Notes under the pieces: model-generated
What the model was told of the DNA's origin: nothing
Seen by the model: only the letters and a program-made list of their open reading frames with translations
Database searches by the model: none
Shown: positions 26,635 through 36,957 of the stretch, piece after piece
Layout of the letters: each line of letters opens with the position of its first letter
Numbering within the stretch: position 1 is the stretch's first letter
Program-made: the position numbers and the translations under genes
Origin: Pelagerythrobacter sp041912895
Lineage (GTDB): Bacteria > Pseudomonadota > Alphaproteobacteria > Sphingomonadales > Sphingomonadaceae
Reading direction: 5' to 3'
Length of the DNA stretch: 64,000 nucleotides
Assembly: GCF_041912895.1 (NCBI RefSeq)
Contig: NZ_JAYSGI010000002.1
Span: 434,001 to 498,000 of the forward strand

Positions 26635-27105
26635 ATGGCCACCCAACATAAGCATTCGCATCACGAACACAGCGGCACCGATCTCGTCTCCGCCGCGCGC
26701 GAGGCGCTGACCGGCGCGGGTGAGCAGTGGACCGGCATGCGCGAATCGGTGTTCGCCGAACTCGCGCGGCACGAACGCCCCGCCTCGGCTTACGACATCG
26801 CCGAAAACCTCTCGCGCCAACGCGGCAAGCGCGTCGCGCCCAACAGCGTCTATCGCATCCTCGACCTGTTCGTGGCGAACAACCTCGCCATGCGGGTGGA
26901 AAGCGCAAACGCCTTCCTCGCCAACACCCATCCGGGGTGCGAGCACGACTGCATTTTCCTCGTCTGCGACGAATGCGGCGAGGCGACCCATGTGGACGAC
27001 GATGCCGTGTCGGGCGGCGTGCGCAAGGTCGCCAAGGCCAGCGGCTTCGCCACCCGCCGTCCGATCATCGAGGTGCGCGGGCTGTGCGAGGGCTGCGCGG
27101 GCTGA
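26635..27105 (+). CDS. zur: Fur-family regulator, Zur type
   Basis: The 156-residue protein has a winged-helix DNA-binding domain (NSVYRILDLFVANNLAMRV) followed by a dimerisation domain with HPGCEHDCIFLVCDECGEA and a final LCEGCAG. These give the CxxC pairs of the structural zinc site found in Zur and Fur proteins. The sequence is closer to the zinc-sensing Zur group; iron sensing cannot be excluded. It represses zinc uptake genes when zinc is sufficient. A histidine-rich N-terminus (HKHSHHEHSG) is an unusual extra that could bind metal. No zinc transporter gene lies in the window. Confidence 0.82.
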   Translation: MATQHKHSHHEHSGTDLVSAAREALTGAGEQWTGMRESVFAELARHERPASAYDIAENLSRQRGKRVAPNSVYRILDLFVANNLAMRVESANAFLANTHPGCEHDCIFLVCDECGEATHVDDDAVSGGVRKVAKASGFATRRPIIEVRGLCEGCAG

Positions 27106-27183
27106 AAACGCTCACGAATTCCTCACCGCACGCACACCCGCGCTTCATCGACAGGCTACTCTCATCGGTGTAAGGCTGGCGGG

Positions 27184-29106
27184 ATGAGCCAACGCCCCGA
27201 TACCCCGCTGCTCGACACGGTCGACACCCCCACCGATCTGCGCAAGCTGGACAAGGGCCAACTCCGCCAGTTCTCCGACGAATTGCGCGCGGAGATGATC
27301 GATGCAGTCGGCAGCACCGGCGGGCATCTCGGCTCGGGGCTCGGCGTGGTCGAGCTGACCACCGCGATCCACTACGTGTTCGACACGCCGAACGACAAGC
27401 TGATCTGGGACGTGGGCCACCAGGCCTATCCGCACAAGATCCTCACCGGGCGGCGCGATCGCATCCGCACGCTGCGTCAGGGCGGCGGGCTGTCGGGCTT
27501 CACCAAGCGCACCGAGAGCGAATACGATCCGTTTGGCGCGGCGCACAGCTCTACCTCGATCTCCGCCGGGCTCGGCTTTGCGGTCGCCAACAAGCTGAAC
27601 GGCCAGCCGGGCAAGGCGATCGCAGTGATCGGCGACGGCGCAATGAGCGCCGGCATGGCCTACGAGGCGATGAACAACGCCGAACAGGCGGGCAACCGGC
27701 TGGTCGTGATTCTGAATGACAACGACATGTCGATCGCGCCGCCGGTGGGCGGGCTGTCGGCCTATCTCGCGCGCATGGTGTCAAGCAGCGAGTATCTCGG
27801 GCTGCGCAGCCTCGCCTCCAAGGTCGCGCGCAAGCTTTCGCGCCGGGTGCATTCGAGCCTGGAGAAGGCGGAGGAATACGCACGCGGCATGGCGACCGGG
27901 GGCACGCTGTTCGAGGAACTCGGGTTCTACTACGTAGGCCCGATCGACGGGCACAATCTCGACCACCTGATCCCGGTGCTGGAGAACGTGCGCGACAGCG
28001 AGCAGGGGCCCGTGCTGATCCACGTGGTGACGACCAAGGGCAAGGGCTACGCCCCGGCCGAAAGCAGCGCCGACAAGTACCATGGCGTCGCCAAGTTCGA
28101 CGTCATCACCGGCGAGCAGAAGAAATCGAGCGGCGGCCCGCCAAGTTACCAGAACGTGTTCGGCGAAACGCTGGCGAAGCTCGCCGAGAGCGACCCGCGC
28201 ATCTGCGCGATCACGGCAGCGATGCCGAGCGGCACGGGCGTCGACAAGTTCGCGCAGGCTCACCCGGAGCGCGCGTTCGACGTGGGCATCGCCGAACAGC
28301 ACGGTGTCACGTTCGCCGCGGGTCTCGCCGCGCAGGGAATGCGGCCGTTCGCGGCGATCTATTCCACCTTCCTCCAGCGCGCCTACGACCAGGTGGTGCA
28401 CGACGTGGCGATCCAGAACCTGCCGGTGCGCTTCGCGATCGACCGCGCGGGGCTGGTCGGTGCCGACGGCGCGACGCACGCCGGATCGTTCGACGTGACC
28501 TATCTCGCGACGCTGCCCAACTTCGTGGTCATGGCCGCCGCCGACGAGGCGGAACTGGTCCACATGACCTACACCGCCGCCGAATACGACGACGGGCCGA
28601 TCGCCTTCCGCTATCCGCGCGGCGGCGGCACCGGCGTGGCGCTGCCCGAGGTTCCCGAGAAGCTGGAGATCGGCAAGGGCCGTGTCGTGCGCGAAGGCAG
28701 CAAGATCGCGATCCTCTCGCTCGGCACGCGGCTGCAGGAAGCGCTCAAGGCCGCCGACCAGCTCGAGGCGAAGGGCCTTTCGACCACGGTCGCCGACATG
28801 CGCTTCGCCAAGCCGCTCGACACCGCGCTGATCGAGAAGCTGATGCGCAGCCACGAGGTCGTGGTGACGATCGAGGAAGCCGCGATCGGCGGCTTGGGCG
28901 CGCACGTGCTGACTTTCGCGAGCGACGAGGGACTGACGGATGGCGGCCTCAAGATCCGCACGATGCGCCTGCCCGACACGTTCCAGGATCACGACGATCC
29001 GGCGAAGCAATACGCCGAAGCGGGGCTCGACGCGCCGCATATCGTCGAAACGGTGCTGAAGGCGCTGCGCCATAACAGCGCCGGGATCGAAGAAGCGCGG
29101 GCCTGA
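27184..29106 (+). CDS. dxs: 1-deoxy-D-xylulose-5-phosphate synthase
   Basis: The 640-residue thiamine diphosphate enzyme condenses pyruvate and glyceraldehyde-3-phosphate, the first step of the MEP isoprenoid pathway. It shows DVGHQAYPHKILTGR with the catalytic His, VIGDGAMSAGMAYEAMNN with the ThDP-Mg motif, GPIDGHNLDHLI, GIAEQHGVTFAAGLA with the catalytic Glu, and DRAGLVGADGATHAGSFD. Length and domain order are normal for the family. It stands 78 bases after zur, likely with its own promoter. In Sphingomonadales the pathway feeds carotenoids, quinones and hopanoids. Confidence 0.97.
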   Translation: MSQRPDTPLLDTVDTPTDLRKLDKGQLRQFSDELRAEMIDAVGSTGGHLGSGLGVVELTTAIHYVFDTPNDKLIWDVGHQAYPHKILTGRRDRIRTLRQGGGLSGFTKRTESEYDPFGAAHSSTSISAGLGFAVANKLNGQPGKAIAVIGDGAMSAGMAYEAMNNAEQAGNRLVVILNDNDMSIAPPVGGLSAYLARMVSSSEYLGLRSLASKVARKLSRRVHSSLEKAEEYARGMATGGTLFEELGFYYVGPIDGHNLDHLIPVLENVRDSEQGPVLIHVVTTKGKGYAPAESSADKYHGVAKFDVITGEQKKSSGGPPSYQNVFGETLAKLAESDPRICAITAAMPSGTGVDKFAQAHPERAFDVGIAEQHGVTFAAGLAAQGMRPFAAIYSTFLQRAYDQVVHDVAIQNLPVRFAIDRAGLVGADGATHAGSFDVTYLATLPNFVVMAAADEAELVHMTYTAAEYDDGPIAFRYPRGGGTGVALPEVPEKLEIGKGRVVREGSKIAILSLGTRLQEALKAADQLEAKGLSTTVADMRFAKPLDTALIEKLMRSHEVVVTIEEAAIGGLGAHVLTFASDEGLTDGGLKIRTMRLPDTFQDHDDPAKQYAEAGLDAPHIVETVLKALRHNSAGIEEARA

Positions 29107-29143
29107 CGGCCTGCCGGGTTTCGGCGGGAAGATCGGGCGGCGT

Positions 29144-29935
29144 ATGGTGGCCGCGCTGCTCACGATCCTCGCGCTGTATGTGGTGCTGGCTGCGGTTCTG
29201 ACGCTGGCGCAGGGCCGCATCCTCTACCCCGCGCCGACAGGGCCGGGCGCGGAGCCATCCGGTTTCGAGCGCATCACCTACGAAACCTCGGATGGCCTGA
29301 CGCTCACCGCCGGCTATCGCCCCGCGCGAGGCGGACAGCCGACGATCGTCTATTTCCACGGCAACGGCGCGGACTGGCAATCGAGCGTCGTCGCGACCGA
29401 TCGCCTGGTGCCCGAAGGATACGGCGTGCTCGCGGCCGAATATCGCGGCTATCGCGGCAATCCCGGCAGCCCGAGCGAAGAGGGCCTGTACCGCGACGGG
29501 CGAGCGGCGCTCGCGTGGCTGGCCGAACGCGGAGTTTCGCCGCAGCGCACGGTGTTGATCGGAAACTCGATCGGCTCGGGTGTGGCGACCCGCATGGCGC
29601 GCGAGGTTCAGCCCGCCGCGCTAATCCTGATCTCGCCGTTTTCCAGCCTCACCGAACTCGCCGCCGAGAAAGTCCGCTGGCTACCGACCCGGCTGCTGCT
29701 GCGCGACCGCTACGACAACGTCGCGGCGCTGCCCGAGGTGCGCTCGCCGGTTTTGATCCTGCACGGCGATGCCGACGATCTCATTCCCCCGGCCCATGCG
29801 CGCAAGCTGGCAGCGGCGCGGCCCGGAACCGAACTGGTCATCGTGCCTAGCGCAGGGCACGACCTCGCCTGGCTGCCCGAGGCCGAATGGCACGCGCTGG
29901 CGTTTCTGGAGCGCGTGCTCGGCGAAGGCCCGTAA
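29144..29935 (+). CDS. Alpha/beta hydrolase with N-terminal membrane anchor
   Basis: The 263-residue protein has one membrane segment at the start (LLTILALYVVLAAVLTLA), then an alpha/beta hydrolase fold with the oxyanion strand IVYFHGNGADW. The nucleophile is the serine of LIGNSIGSGVA, the acid lies in ILHGDADDLIP and the catalytic His in SAGHDLAW. It resembles the YfhR/ABHD13-type family of membrane-anchored hydrolases. The substrate is unknown. It lies 37 bases after dxs in the same direction and converges with nnrU. Confidence 0.83.
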   Translation: MVAALLTILALYVVLAAVLTLAQGRILYPAPTGPGAEPSGFERITYETSDGLTLTAGYRPARGGQPTIVYFHGNGADWQSSVVATDRLVPEGYGVLAAEYRGYRGNPGSPSEEGLYRDGRAALAWLAERGVSPQRTVLIGNSIGSGVATRMAREVQPAALILISPFSSLTELAAEKVRWLPTRLLLRDRYDNVAALPEVRSPVLILHGDADDLIPPAHARKLAAARPGTELVIVPSAGHDLAWLPEAEWHALAFLERVLGEGP

Positions 29936-29947
29936 TCGGCGAGTCGG

Positions 29948-30622
29948 TTACAGCCAGCGCCACAGGCCCGCCGGTATCCCGGCGGCGCCGATGTGCGACC
30001 ATGTCAGCAGCAGCCACAGTGCGGTCGCCGCCAGCCACAGGATCGCACCTGCACGCGGCAGGGCGCTCCAGCGCGGCCAGTAGCGGGTCTTCGCCTGCCA
30101 GCCGGCCCAGGCCTCGCCCATCAGCACGCGCTTCTTGCGGTCCTGCATATGTGCGCCGACGAGTGCGAGGAACAGCACCGCGCCAGCGACGATCAGTGTC
30201 CGCACGCTCCACCACAACGCGATATGCGCGATCGCCCAGAGCGCGAAGCCCCACATCATCGGGTGGCGCGTGACCGCGAAAACGCCCGCCGGCTCGCGTT
30301 GCGCCGTCTCGGTCGCGCGCGGATCGGGCAGCGCGGGATTCTTCCACAGCGAGCCGAGGAAGAGCAGCAGCGCGGGCAGGGTTAGCACGGTGGCGAATAT
30401 CCAGCCGATCTCGCCCGTGCCCGGCAGGTCGGCGGGCGGCGCGGCGCGAAACGCCAGCACCATCCAGCCGAACGTCGCCAGCGCGACCAGCGAATAGATG
30501 CCGAGGAACGCCCCGGTGCCGACGGCACCGACGATCGGCGCGCGCAGCGGATGCGACAGTGCGAAATGCGTGCCGACGAAGGCGACCGCCGCGGCGGCGA
30601 GCGAAATCAGGGCTTCGTTCAT
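29948..30622 (-). CDS. NnrU family membrane protein
   Basis: The 224-residue protein has about six hydrophobic segments and the VTRHPMMWGFALWAI signature shared by NnrU and isoprenylcysteine methyltransferase-like membrane proteins. NnrU was named from nitrite and nitric oxide reduction loci, but no denitrification gene is near and the molecular function is not settled. In several bacteria related proteins act in quinone or carotenoid modification. The start at 30620-30622 follows a GGGAGAAG-like sequence on the minus strand. Confidence 0.82.
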   Translation of the reverse strand: MNEALISLAAAAVAFVGTHFALSHPLRAPIVGAVGTGAFLGIYSLVALATFGWMVLAFRAAPPADLPGTGEIGWIFATVLTLPALLLFLGSLWKNPALPDPRATETAQREPAGVFAVTRHPMMWGFALWAIAHIALWWSVRTLIVAGAVLFLALVGAHMQDRKKRVLMGEAWAGWQAKTRYWPRWSALPRAGAILWLAATALWLLLTWSHIGAAGIPAGLWRWL

Positions 30623-30677
30623 GCGCTTCTCTCCCACGAGATGCACAATAGGTATCAAATAAAAACCTAATCTGCAA

Positions 30678-31205
30678 TCATTCGATCGCCAGCAGCTCGA
30701 TCGTGAACAACAGCGTCGCGTTGCCGGGGATCGGACCCTTACCGTTCGGGCCATAGCCGAGATCGGCCGGGACGGCGATTTCGATCGTGTCGCCCACGCC
30801 CATCTGCGGGATCGCGAGCTGCCACGCCTTCACCAGCTTGCCGAGCGGGAAAGTGGCGGGTTCGCCGCGATCCCACGAGCTGTCGAAGGTCGTGCCGTCG
30901 GTCAGCGTCCCGGCGTAATGCACGGTCACCGTGTCCGCCACGGTAGGATGGCGGCCGGTGCCGTCGCCCTTCACCCGGCGGATGCGCAGGCCGCCCTCCA
31001 GCGTGCCCCAGCCGTCCGCCGGCTGGAGGCTGGCGAGCGCGGCCTGTTGCGCGTTGTGCCACGCCGGGTCCTGCGACCGGTCATCCCCCGACCCTTGCGC
31101 GAGCGCGGGGACGAGCGCGAAGGCGGCGACCGCCATCGCCGCCGCGCCCAGCGCGCCGAGCGTTGCGGCCGCACCCGATGGCGCCCCCTGTTGCCTGCCA
31201 GCCAT
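30678..31205 (-). CDS. FKBP-type peptidyl-prolyl cis-trans isomerase, exported
   Basis: The 175-residue protein has a signal peptide (LGALGAAAMAVAAFALVPALAQG) and a single FKBP domain: VTVHYAGTLTDGTTFDSS, FPLGKLVKAW, GVGDTIEIAVPADLGYG and a final LLFTIELLAI. Such enzymes speed proline isomerisation during folding of periplasmic proteins. ATG 31203-31205 is 5 bases after the stop of the upstream amidohydrolase gene, so the FKBP is the last gene of a three-gene operon with two exported amidohydrolases. The frame runs open further upstream only because it overlaps that gene. Confidence 0.93.
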   Translation of the reverse strand: MAGRQQGAPSGAAATLGALGAAAMAVAAFALVPALAQGSGDDRSQDPAWHNAQQAALASLQPADGWGTLEGGLRIRRVKGDGTGRHPTVADTVTVHYAGTLTDGTTFDSSWDRGEPATFPLGKLVKAWQLAIPQMGVGDTIEIAVPADLGYGPNGKGPIPGNATLLFTIELLAIE

Positions 31206-31210
31206 GCCGC

Positions 31211-32592
31211 CTACCAGTCGTAGGCCTTGGGGAGTTCGCTGGTGTCGAGATCGCGGTACCGGTCGCGCAGGCCCGTCTGATGGCTGTCCATCGGCTGCCC
31301 GACCCCGTCGATATAGACGCGAACGGGAACCGACGAGACCTCGAGCGGGTCGCCGTCCCACACCACCACGTCGCCTGCGGCACCCGGCGCGAGCACGCCG
31401 AGCCGGCCGCCGTAGCCGCTGATCTCAGCGGGGATCGAGGTGATGCTGGCCAGCGCCTGCCCCCAGGTCAGCCCGGCAGCGCGCGGAACCTTGCCCAGCG
31501 CGACGAGATTGCCCGCGAACTGGGGTAGGTAGCGCGGCTGCTCCATCGCGGCGGCGTTGATCGCCACCTTGACGCCGGCGGCCTGCATGCGGCCGATGTT
31601 GCTCTGCGTGGCAGCCAGCTCCTCGAATTGCGTGGGCAGGTCGTTGAGGGCGTTGGCGATCACCGGCACCCCGGCGGCGGCGATCTCGTCCGCGACTAGC
31701 CAACCCTCGCTCGCGCCGACGATCACCAGCTGCAGGCGGGGGAATTCGCGCGGCAGGGCGAGCACGGTGCGGATGTCGGCGGCGCGCTCGACATGGACGT
31801 AGAGCGGCTGGCGCCCGGTCACGACGGGCACCAGCGCGGCGGCGTCGAACCGGGTCAGCAGCACGTCGCTCGCGCGTTCGGCTTCCTCGCCGGTCAGGCG
31901 CGGATCGATCGGCAGGTCGTCGCCGGTGGTTTCGTCGGCCGGGCGGCTGGGGCTGCCCGACAGGCCCGCATCCTCGCCGTAGCTGCCCGCTTCGCGCAAG
32001 GCGTTGCGCAGCAGGGTGTGCGCGGCGATGCGGCTGCCGCCCGCGAGGCGTCCGCCGCTTTCGCCCAGTTCGATCATCTGGAACGCGCGTGGGCGGCGCA
32101 CCGCCTGCGGATCGTCGCCCAGATCGATCATCGCGCCCTGCCCGGCGAAGATCGAGCTCGCCGCGCCCGGCGCGATGGCCGCGCGGGTGATGCCGCCGGC
32201 GCGGCTGACCTTTACGTGCTGCGATTGCGGATTGACCGCCGGCGCGGCATCGAGCGCCGCGCTGAACGGCGTGCTGCGCGCGCGGGTGTCGTTGCTCTGC
32301 TGCACCGCGCCCACGTCCCACAAGCCGAGATCGGTGACGGTGGCGAAGATGCCGGGCGTCACCCACGCGCCCGAACCGTCGGACACCGGAATGCCCGCGG
32401 GCACCTGCACGTTGGCGCCTGCGGCAACGATCTTGCCGCCCCGCACCACGACGGTCGCGTTCTCGATCGGGTCGCTGCCGTCGCCGGTCGCGACGGTGGC
32501 GTTGGTGATGGCGAAATCCTGTGCCGACGCGGTGGACGCAAAAGCGATCACCGCGGCAAGAGCAGGGGTGGCCGCAAGCAGGGTGCGCGCGA

Positions 32593-32596
<4 letters not shown>
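31211..32596 (-). CDS. Exported amidohydrolase family protein (first)
   Basis: The 461-residue protein has a signal peptide (LLAATPALAAVIAFASTASAQ) and a metal-dependent amidohydrolase fold (FAITNATVATGDG, VVVRGGKIVAAG, GAWVTPGIFATVTDLG, and a C-terminal LGVLAPGAAGDVVVWDGDPLEV). At the place where the HxH metal ligands follow VTPG in active members it has FATVTD, so this copy probably lacks the usual binuclear site. Its ATG overlaps the stop of the second amidohydrolase by four bases, so the two are made together and may work as a pair. The substrate is unknown; imidazolonepropionase-like peptidases are the nearest named relatives. Confidence 0.8.
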
Positions 32597-33969
<1,373 letters not shown>

Positions 33970-33981
33970 TCGGATGCCCCC

Positions 33982-34014
33982 AAAAAGGAAGGGGCGCGGC
34001 CCGCGCCGCGCCCC
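33982..34014 (-). terminator. Intrinsic terminator of the POT transporter gene
   Basis: On the minus strand a perfect 10-bp stem, GGGGCGCGGC with GCCGCGCCCC around a GCGG loop (34014 to 33991), is followed by TTCCTTTTTG. It stands right after the POT transporter stop (34029) and 12 bases before the amidohydrolase ATG, so it separates the transporter from the amidohydrolase-FKBP operon. Confidence 0.85.
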
Positions 34015-34028
34015 CGATATCGAAACCC

Positions 34029-35684
34029 TCAGTCCTGTCGGCGCGTGGCGGGATGGATACCCGCCGCCTGCGGCTCGCCCACCTCGCTGCCGCCGAGCAG
34101 GTCGTCGCCCGGATCCTCGTCGCGCAACGTGTCGAGATGCATCAGCTTCTTGATGAGCGGGCTGACGAGCAGCACCGCGACCCCGACCGCGACCGCGGTC
34201 CAGCCGACGGTCGAATAGACCCCGAGTACGACCTGCTTGCCCGATTCCTCGCCCACCGCTTCGGCGCCGGTCGCCGAAGCGATCAGGCCGGCGGCGAAGT
34301 TGCCGGTCGCCGAAGCGAAGAACCACACGCCCATGATGAGGCTCGCCATATGCGCCGGGGCGAGGCGGTTCATCGCGCTCAGGCCGACGGGCGACAGGCA
34401 CAGCTCGCCGGTGGTGTGCAGCAGGTAGATCAGGAAGATGAAGATCACCGGCGTCGGCACGTTCACCCCGACCGATTCGGCGCCCCAGACGAGGACGAGG
34501 AAGCCGAGGCCCACCTGCACCACGCCGAGCCCGAACTTGAACGGCGTCGAGGGTTCGGCATTGCGCCGGCCGAGGAACTGCCAGATCGCGGCGAACACCG
34601 GCGCCAGCAGGATGATGTAGATCGCGTTGATCGACTGGAACATCGACGCCTCGACCCCGGCGCGATCGACGTGCCGGTCGGTGAACAGGTTGAGGCTGGA
34701 GCCCGCCTGCTCGAACAATGCCCAGAAGATGATCGAGGTGAGGATCAGGAACATCGCCGCGAAAATCCGGTCGCGCTCTTCGGACGGCAGCTTGGCCACC
34801 GCGATATACAGCACGTAGATCACCAGGGCCCCGCCGAACGCGCCGAGGACGTAGCCGACCATGTCCTGATACTGGACCGCCACCCAGCACAGCGCGACCA
34901 TGCCAAGCCCGGCGAGGTACATCCACCATTCGAGCTTGAGGCCCGCCACCGGGCTCGCCAGTTTCACCGGGTCCTTCGCCTCGCCCTTGCCCTTGAGCAG
35001 CGGCTTGCCGAGCACGAAGAACACGAGGCCGATCAGCATGCCGAACCCGGCAAGCCCGAAGCCGTACTGCCAGCCGTAGGTCTGGCCGAGGTAGCCGCAG
35101 ATGAGCGAGGCCGTCGCCGCGCCCGCGTTGATGCCCATGTAGAAGATCGTGTAGCCCGCGTCGCGGCGCACGTCGGTGCGCGGATAGAGCTGGCCGACGA
35201 TCACCGAGATGTTCGCCTTGAGGAACCCGGAGCCGACGATGATGAGCGCCAGCGCGAGCCAGAACACGTTGATCATCGGGTTGTCCTGGCCCAACGTACC
35301 GTCGCCTTCGAACGCCATGAAGAAATGGCCGAAGGTCAGCAGGACGGCGCCGAACAGCACCGCCTTGCGCTGCCCGAGATACTTGTCCGCGAGATATCCG
35401 CCGACGACCGGCGTGATATAGACGAGCGCGGTGTAGGCGCCGTAGATGACCGACGCCTCGCTGTCCGAAAACAGCCAGTGCTGCACGAGGTAGAAAATCA
35501 GCAGCGCGCGCATGCCGTAGTAGGAGAAGCGCTCCCACATCTCGACGAGGAACAGCATGAACAGACCCTTGGGATGACCGGCGAACTCGTCGCCCTTGGT
35601 CATCGTGGTGATCGCCATGCCTCCCAGAAGGAACGCCGAAAGCACGATCACCGCGCCCCAGAACAGGATGAGTTCGAAAGTCAT
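34029..35684 (-). CDS. POT/PTR family peptide transporter
   Basis: The 551-residue protein has about fourteen membrane segments and the proton-oligopeptide transporter signature VEMWERFSYYGMRALL (E-x-x-E-R-F-x-Y-Y-G). Other marks are YGAYTALVYITPVVGGYLAD and GINAGAATASLICGYL. The family imports di- and tripeptides with protons across the inner membrane. It is divergent from a GntR-type regulator gene over a 215-base gap and followed by exported amidohydrolases after a terminator. The neighbourhood suggests a peptide or amide scavenging function. Confidence 0.93.
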   Translation of the reverse strand: MTFELILFWGAVIVLSAFLLGGMAITTMTKGDEFAGHPKGLFMLFLVEMWERFSYYGMRALLIFYLVQHWLFSDSEASVIYGAYTALVYITPVVGGYLADKYLGQRKAVLFGAVLLTFGHFFMAFEGDGTLGQDNPMINVFWLALALIIVGSGFLKANISVIVGQLYPRTDVRRDAGYTIFYMGINAGAATASLICGYLGQTYGWQYGFGLAGFGMLIGLVFFVLGKPLLKGKGEAKDPVKLASPVAGLKLEWWMYLAGLGMVALCWVAVQYQDMVGYVLGAFGGALVIYVLYIAVAKLPSEERDRIFAAMFLILTSIIFWALFEQAGSSLNLFTDRHVDRAGVEASMFQSINAIYIILLAPVFAAIWQFLGRRNAEPSTPFKFGLGVVQVGLGFLVLVWGAESVGVNVPTPVIFIFLIYLLHTTGELCLSPVGLSAMNRLAPAHMASLIMGVWFFASATGNFAAGLIASATGAEAVGEESGKQVVLGVYSTVGWTAVAVGVAVLLVSPLIKKLMHLDTLRDEDPGDDLLGGSEVGEPQAAGIHPATRRQD

Positions 35685-35777
35685 CGGCGCGCGGCCTCCC
35701 CTTTGTTTTCCTTGGCGACCCGAGCCGCCCCGACCAAGCCGCGCACCCTAACGTCAGATTTCGCCATGTGAAGCTTT

Positions 35778-35793
35778 AGTTTCAGGGGAAACT
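35778..35793. promoter_or_regulatory. Perfect palindrome in POT/GntR divergent gap
   Basis: AGTTTC and GAAACT flank AGGG, giving a perfect 6-bp inverted repeat 94 bases upstream of the transporter start and about 107 bases upstream of the GntR start. It has the shape of a dimeric regulator site. The adjacent YtrA-type GntR protein is the obvious candidate, but the link is inference only. Confidence 0.35.
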
Positions 35794-35899
35794 GGCGATT
35801 TTCCGCAGGGGAACGGCCGCGCCGGGAACCTTGCGCGCCGCGCTGTATTATGGCACTGATGCACCTCACTCGGCGCCGGTGTGCGCAAGGACCGAAGAA

Positions 35900-36241
35900 A
35901 TGACCCAGCAGAGCCGCCCGGTGTATCTCAGGCTGCGCGACCAGATAGCCGCGGCGATCATCGAAGGCGTCTATGCGGAAGGGGAGATGCTGCCTTCGGT
36001 GCGCGCTTTCGCTGCCGAGCAGGGTGCCAATCCGCTCACTGTCGCCAAGGCCTACCAGCAGTTCCAGGCCGACGGACTGGTGGAGGTGCAGCGCGGGGTC
36101 GGGATGTATGTCGTGCCCGGTGCGGCCGAGAAGCTGCGCCGCAGCGAGCGCGAGCAGTTCCTGACCCGCGAATGGCCCGAACTGAAGGCGCGCATGGAGC
36201 GCCTGGGGATCGCTCCGGCCGATCTGCTCGAGAGACACTGA
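35900..36241 (+). CDS. GntR family regulator, YtrA type
   Basis: The 113-residue protein contains a complete GntR winged helix: PVYLRLRDQIAAAIIEGVY, GEMLPSVRAFAAEQGANPLTVAKAYQQFQADGLVEVQRGVGMYV. It has only a short C-terminal helix segment instead of a ligand domain, the layout of the YtrA subfamily, which usually controls transport operons. ATG 35900 follows CGAAGAA; the frame is open upstream but the family begins here. It is divergent from the POT transporter and may control it and itself. Confidence 0.87.
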   Translation: MTQQSRPVYLRLRDQIAAAIIEGVYAEGEMLPSVRAFAAEQGANPLTVAKAYQQFQADGLVEVQRGVGMYVVPGAAEKLRRSEREQFLTREWPELKARMERLGIAPADLLERH

Positions 36242-36420
36242 GCCGCGCCTGTCATCGAATCGCACCGCCCGCGACTCGCGACGATTGCGCGCGCCGGGCG
36301 CATCTGGCAGGGTTCGCGGCAGAGGTTACGCATCCGGCCGCCGTTGTAGGGGCCACGAAGATCAAGGTTTCCGGCCGGCTCGCACCGATGGGGCGAGACG
36401 CGGGAAGCGGGAGAACGACG

Positions 36421-36702
36421 ATGATACGATCCGAACTGCTGCAGGCTCTCGCCAAGGACAATCCCGAGTTGCGGGCCGAAGAGGTTGAGCAGGTCGTCGA
36501 TATCTTCTTCGACGAGATCACCACGCGCCTGAGCGAGGGCGGCCGTGTGGAACTGCGCGGTTTCGGCGCGTTTTCCACCCGCGATCGGCAGGCGCGCACC
36601 GGGCGCAACCCGCGCACCGGCGAGGCGGTCGACGTTCCCGCCAAGCGCGTGCCCTATTTCAAGCCGGGCAAGGAAATGCGCGAGCGTCTCAACGCCGACT
36701 GA
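36421..36702 (+). CDS. ihfB: Integration host factor beta subunit
   Basis: The 93-residue protein matches IHF-beta along its whole length: MIRSELLQALAKDNPELRAE, GGRVELRGFGAFSTRDRQA, RTGRNPRTGEAVDVPAKRVP and FKPGKEMRERL. It pairs with IHF-alpha to bend DNA at specific sites. GFGAF and the beta-arm RTGRNPRTG are the DNA-contact regions. ATG 36421 gives the standard length. A 179-base gap separates it from the GntR gene; nothing else is seen in that gap. Confidence 0.95.
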   Translation: MIRSELLQALAKDNPELRAEEVEQVVDIFFDEITTRLSEGGRVELRGFGAFSTRDRQARTGRNPRTGEAVDVPAKRVPYFKPGKEMRERLNAD

Positions 36703-36751
36703 GCGGCAATCGCGCGGGGGCCGGCCTGGCCTTCGCGCAGGCAGGCGCCGT

Positions 36752-36836
36752 GCGGGCGTGGCGGAATGGTAGACGCCGGGGACTTAAAATCCCCTGAGCC
36801 TTGCTCGTGCGGGTTCGAGTCCCGCCGCCCGCACCA
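36752..36836 (+). tRNA. tRNA-Leu, anticodon UAA
   Basis: The 85-base gene folds with acceptor stem GCGGGCG / CGCCCGC, an anticodon stem GGGGA / TCCCC holding CTTAAAA (anticodon TAA), a long variable arm (TGAGCCTTGCTCGT) of the class II type, and a T arm GCGGGTTCGAGTCCCGC. A discriminator A and an encoded CCA follow. It reads UUA, a rare codon in this GC-rich sequence. It lies between ihfB and the PilZ gene. Confidence 0.96.
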
Positions 36837-36957
36837 TCGCCGCGCCGCTTTAGCACCGTATTTACCCTTATGGCTGTACTAGATGTTTGCAGACGGTTCG
36901 TCGGCAAATGGATAGCGGAACGGCGGCCCCGGCGCGCCGCCGTTTGAAAGGCGGATT

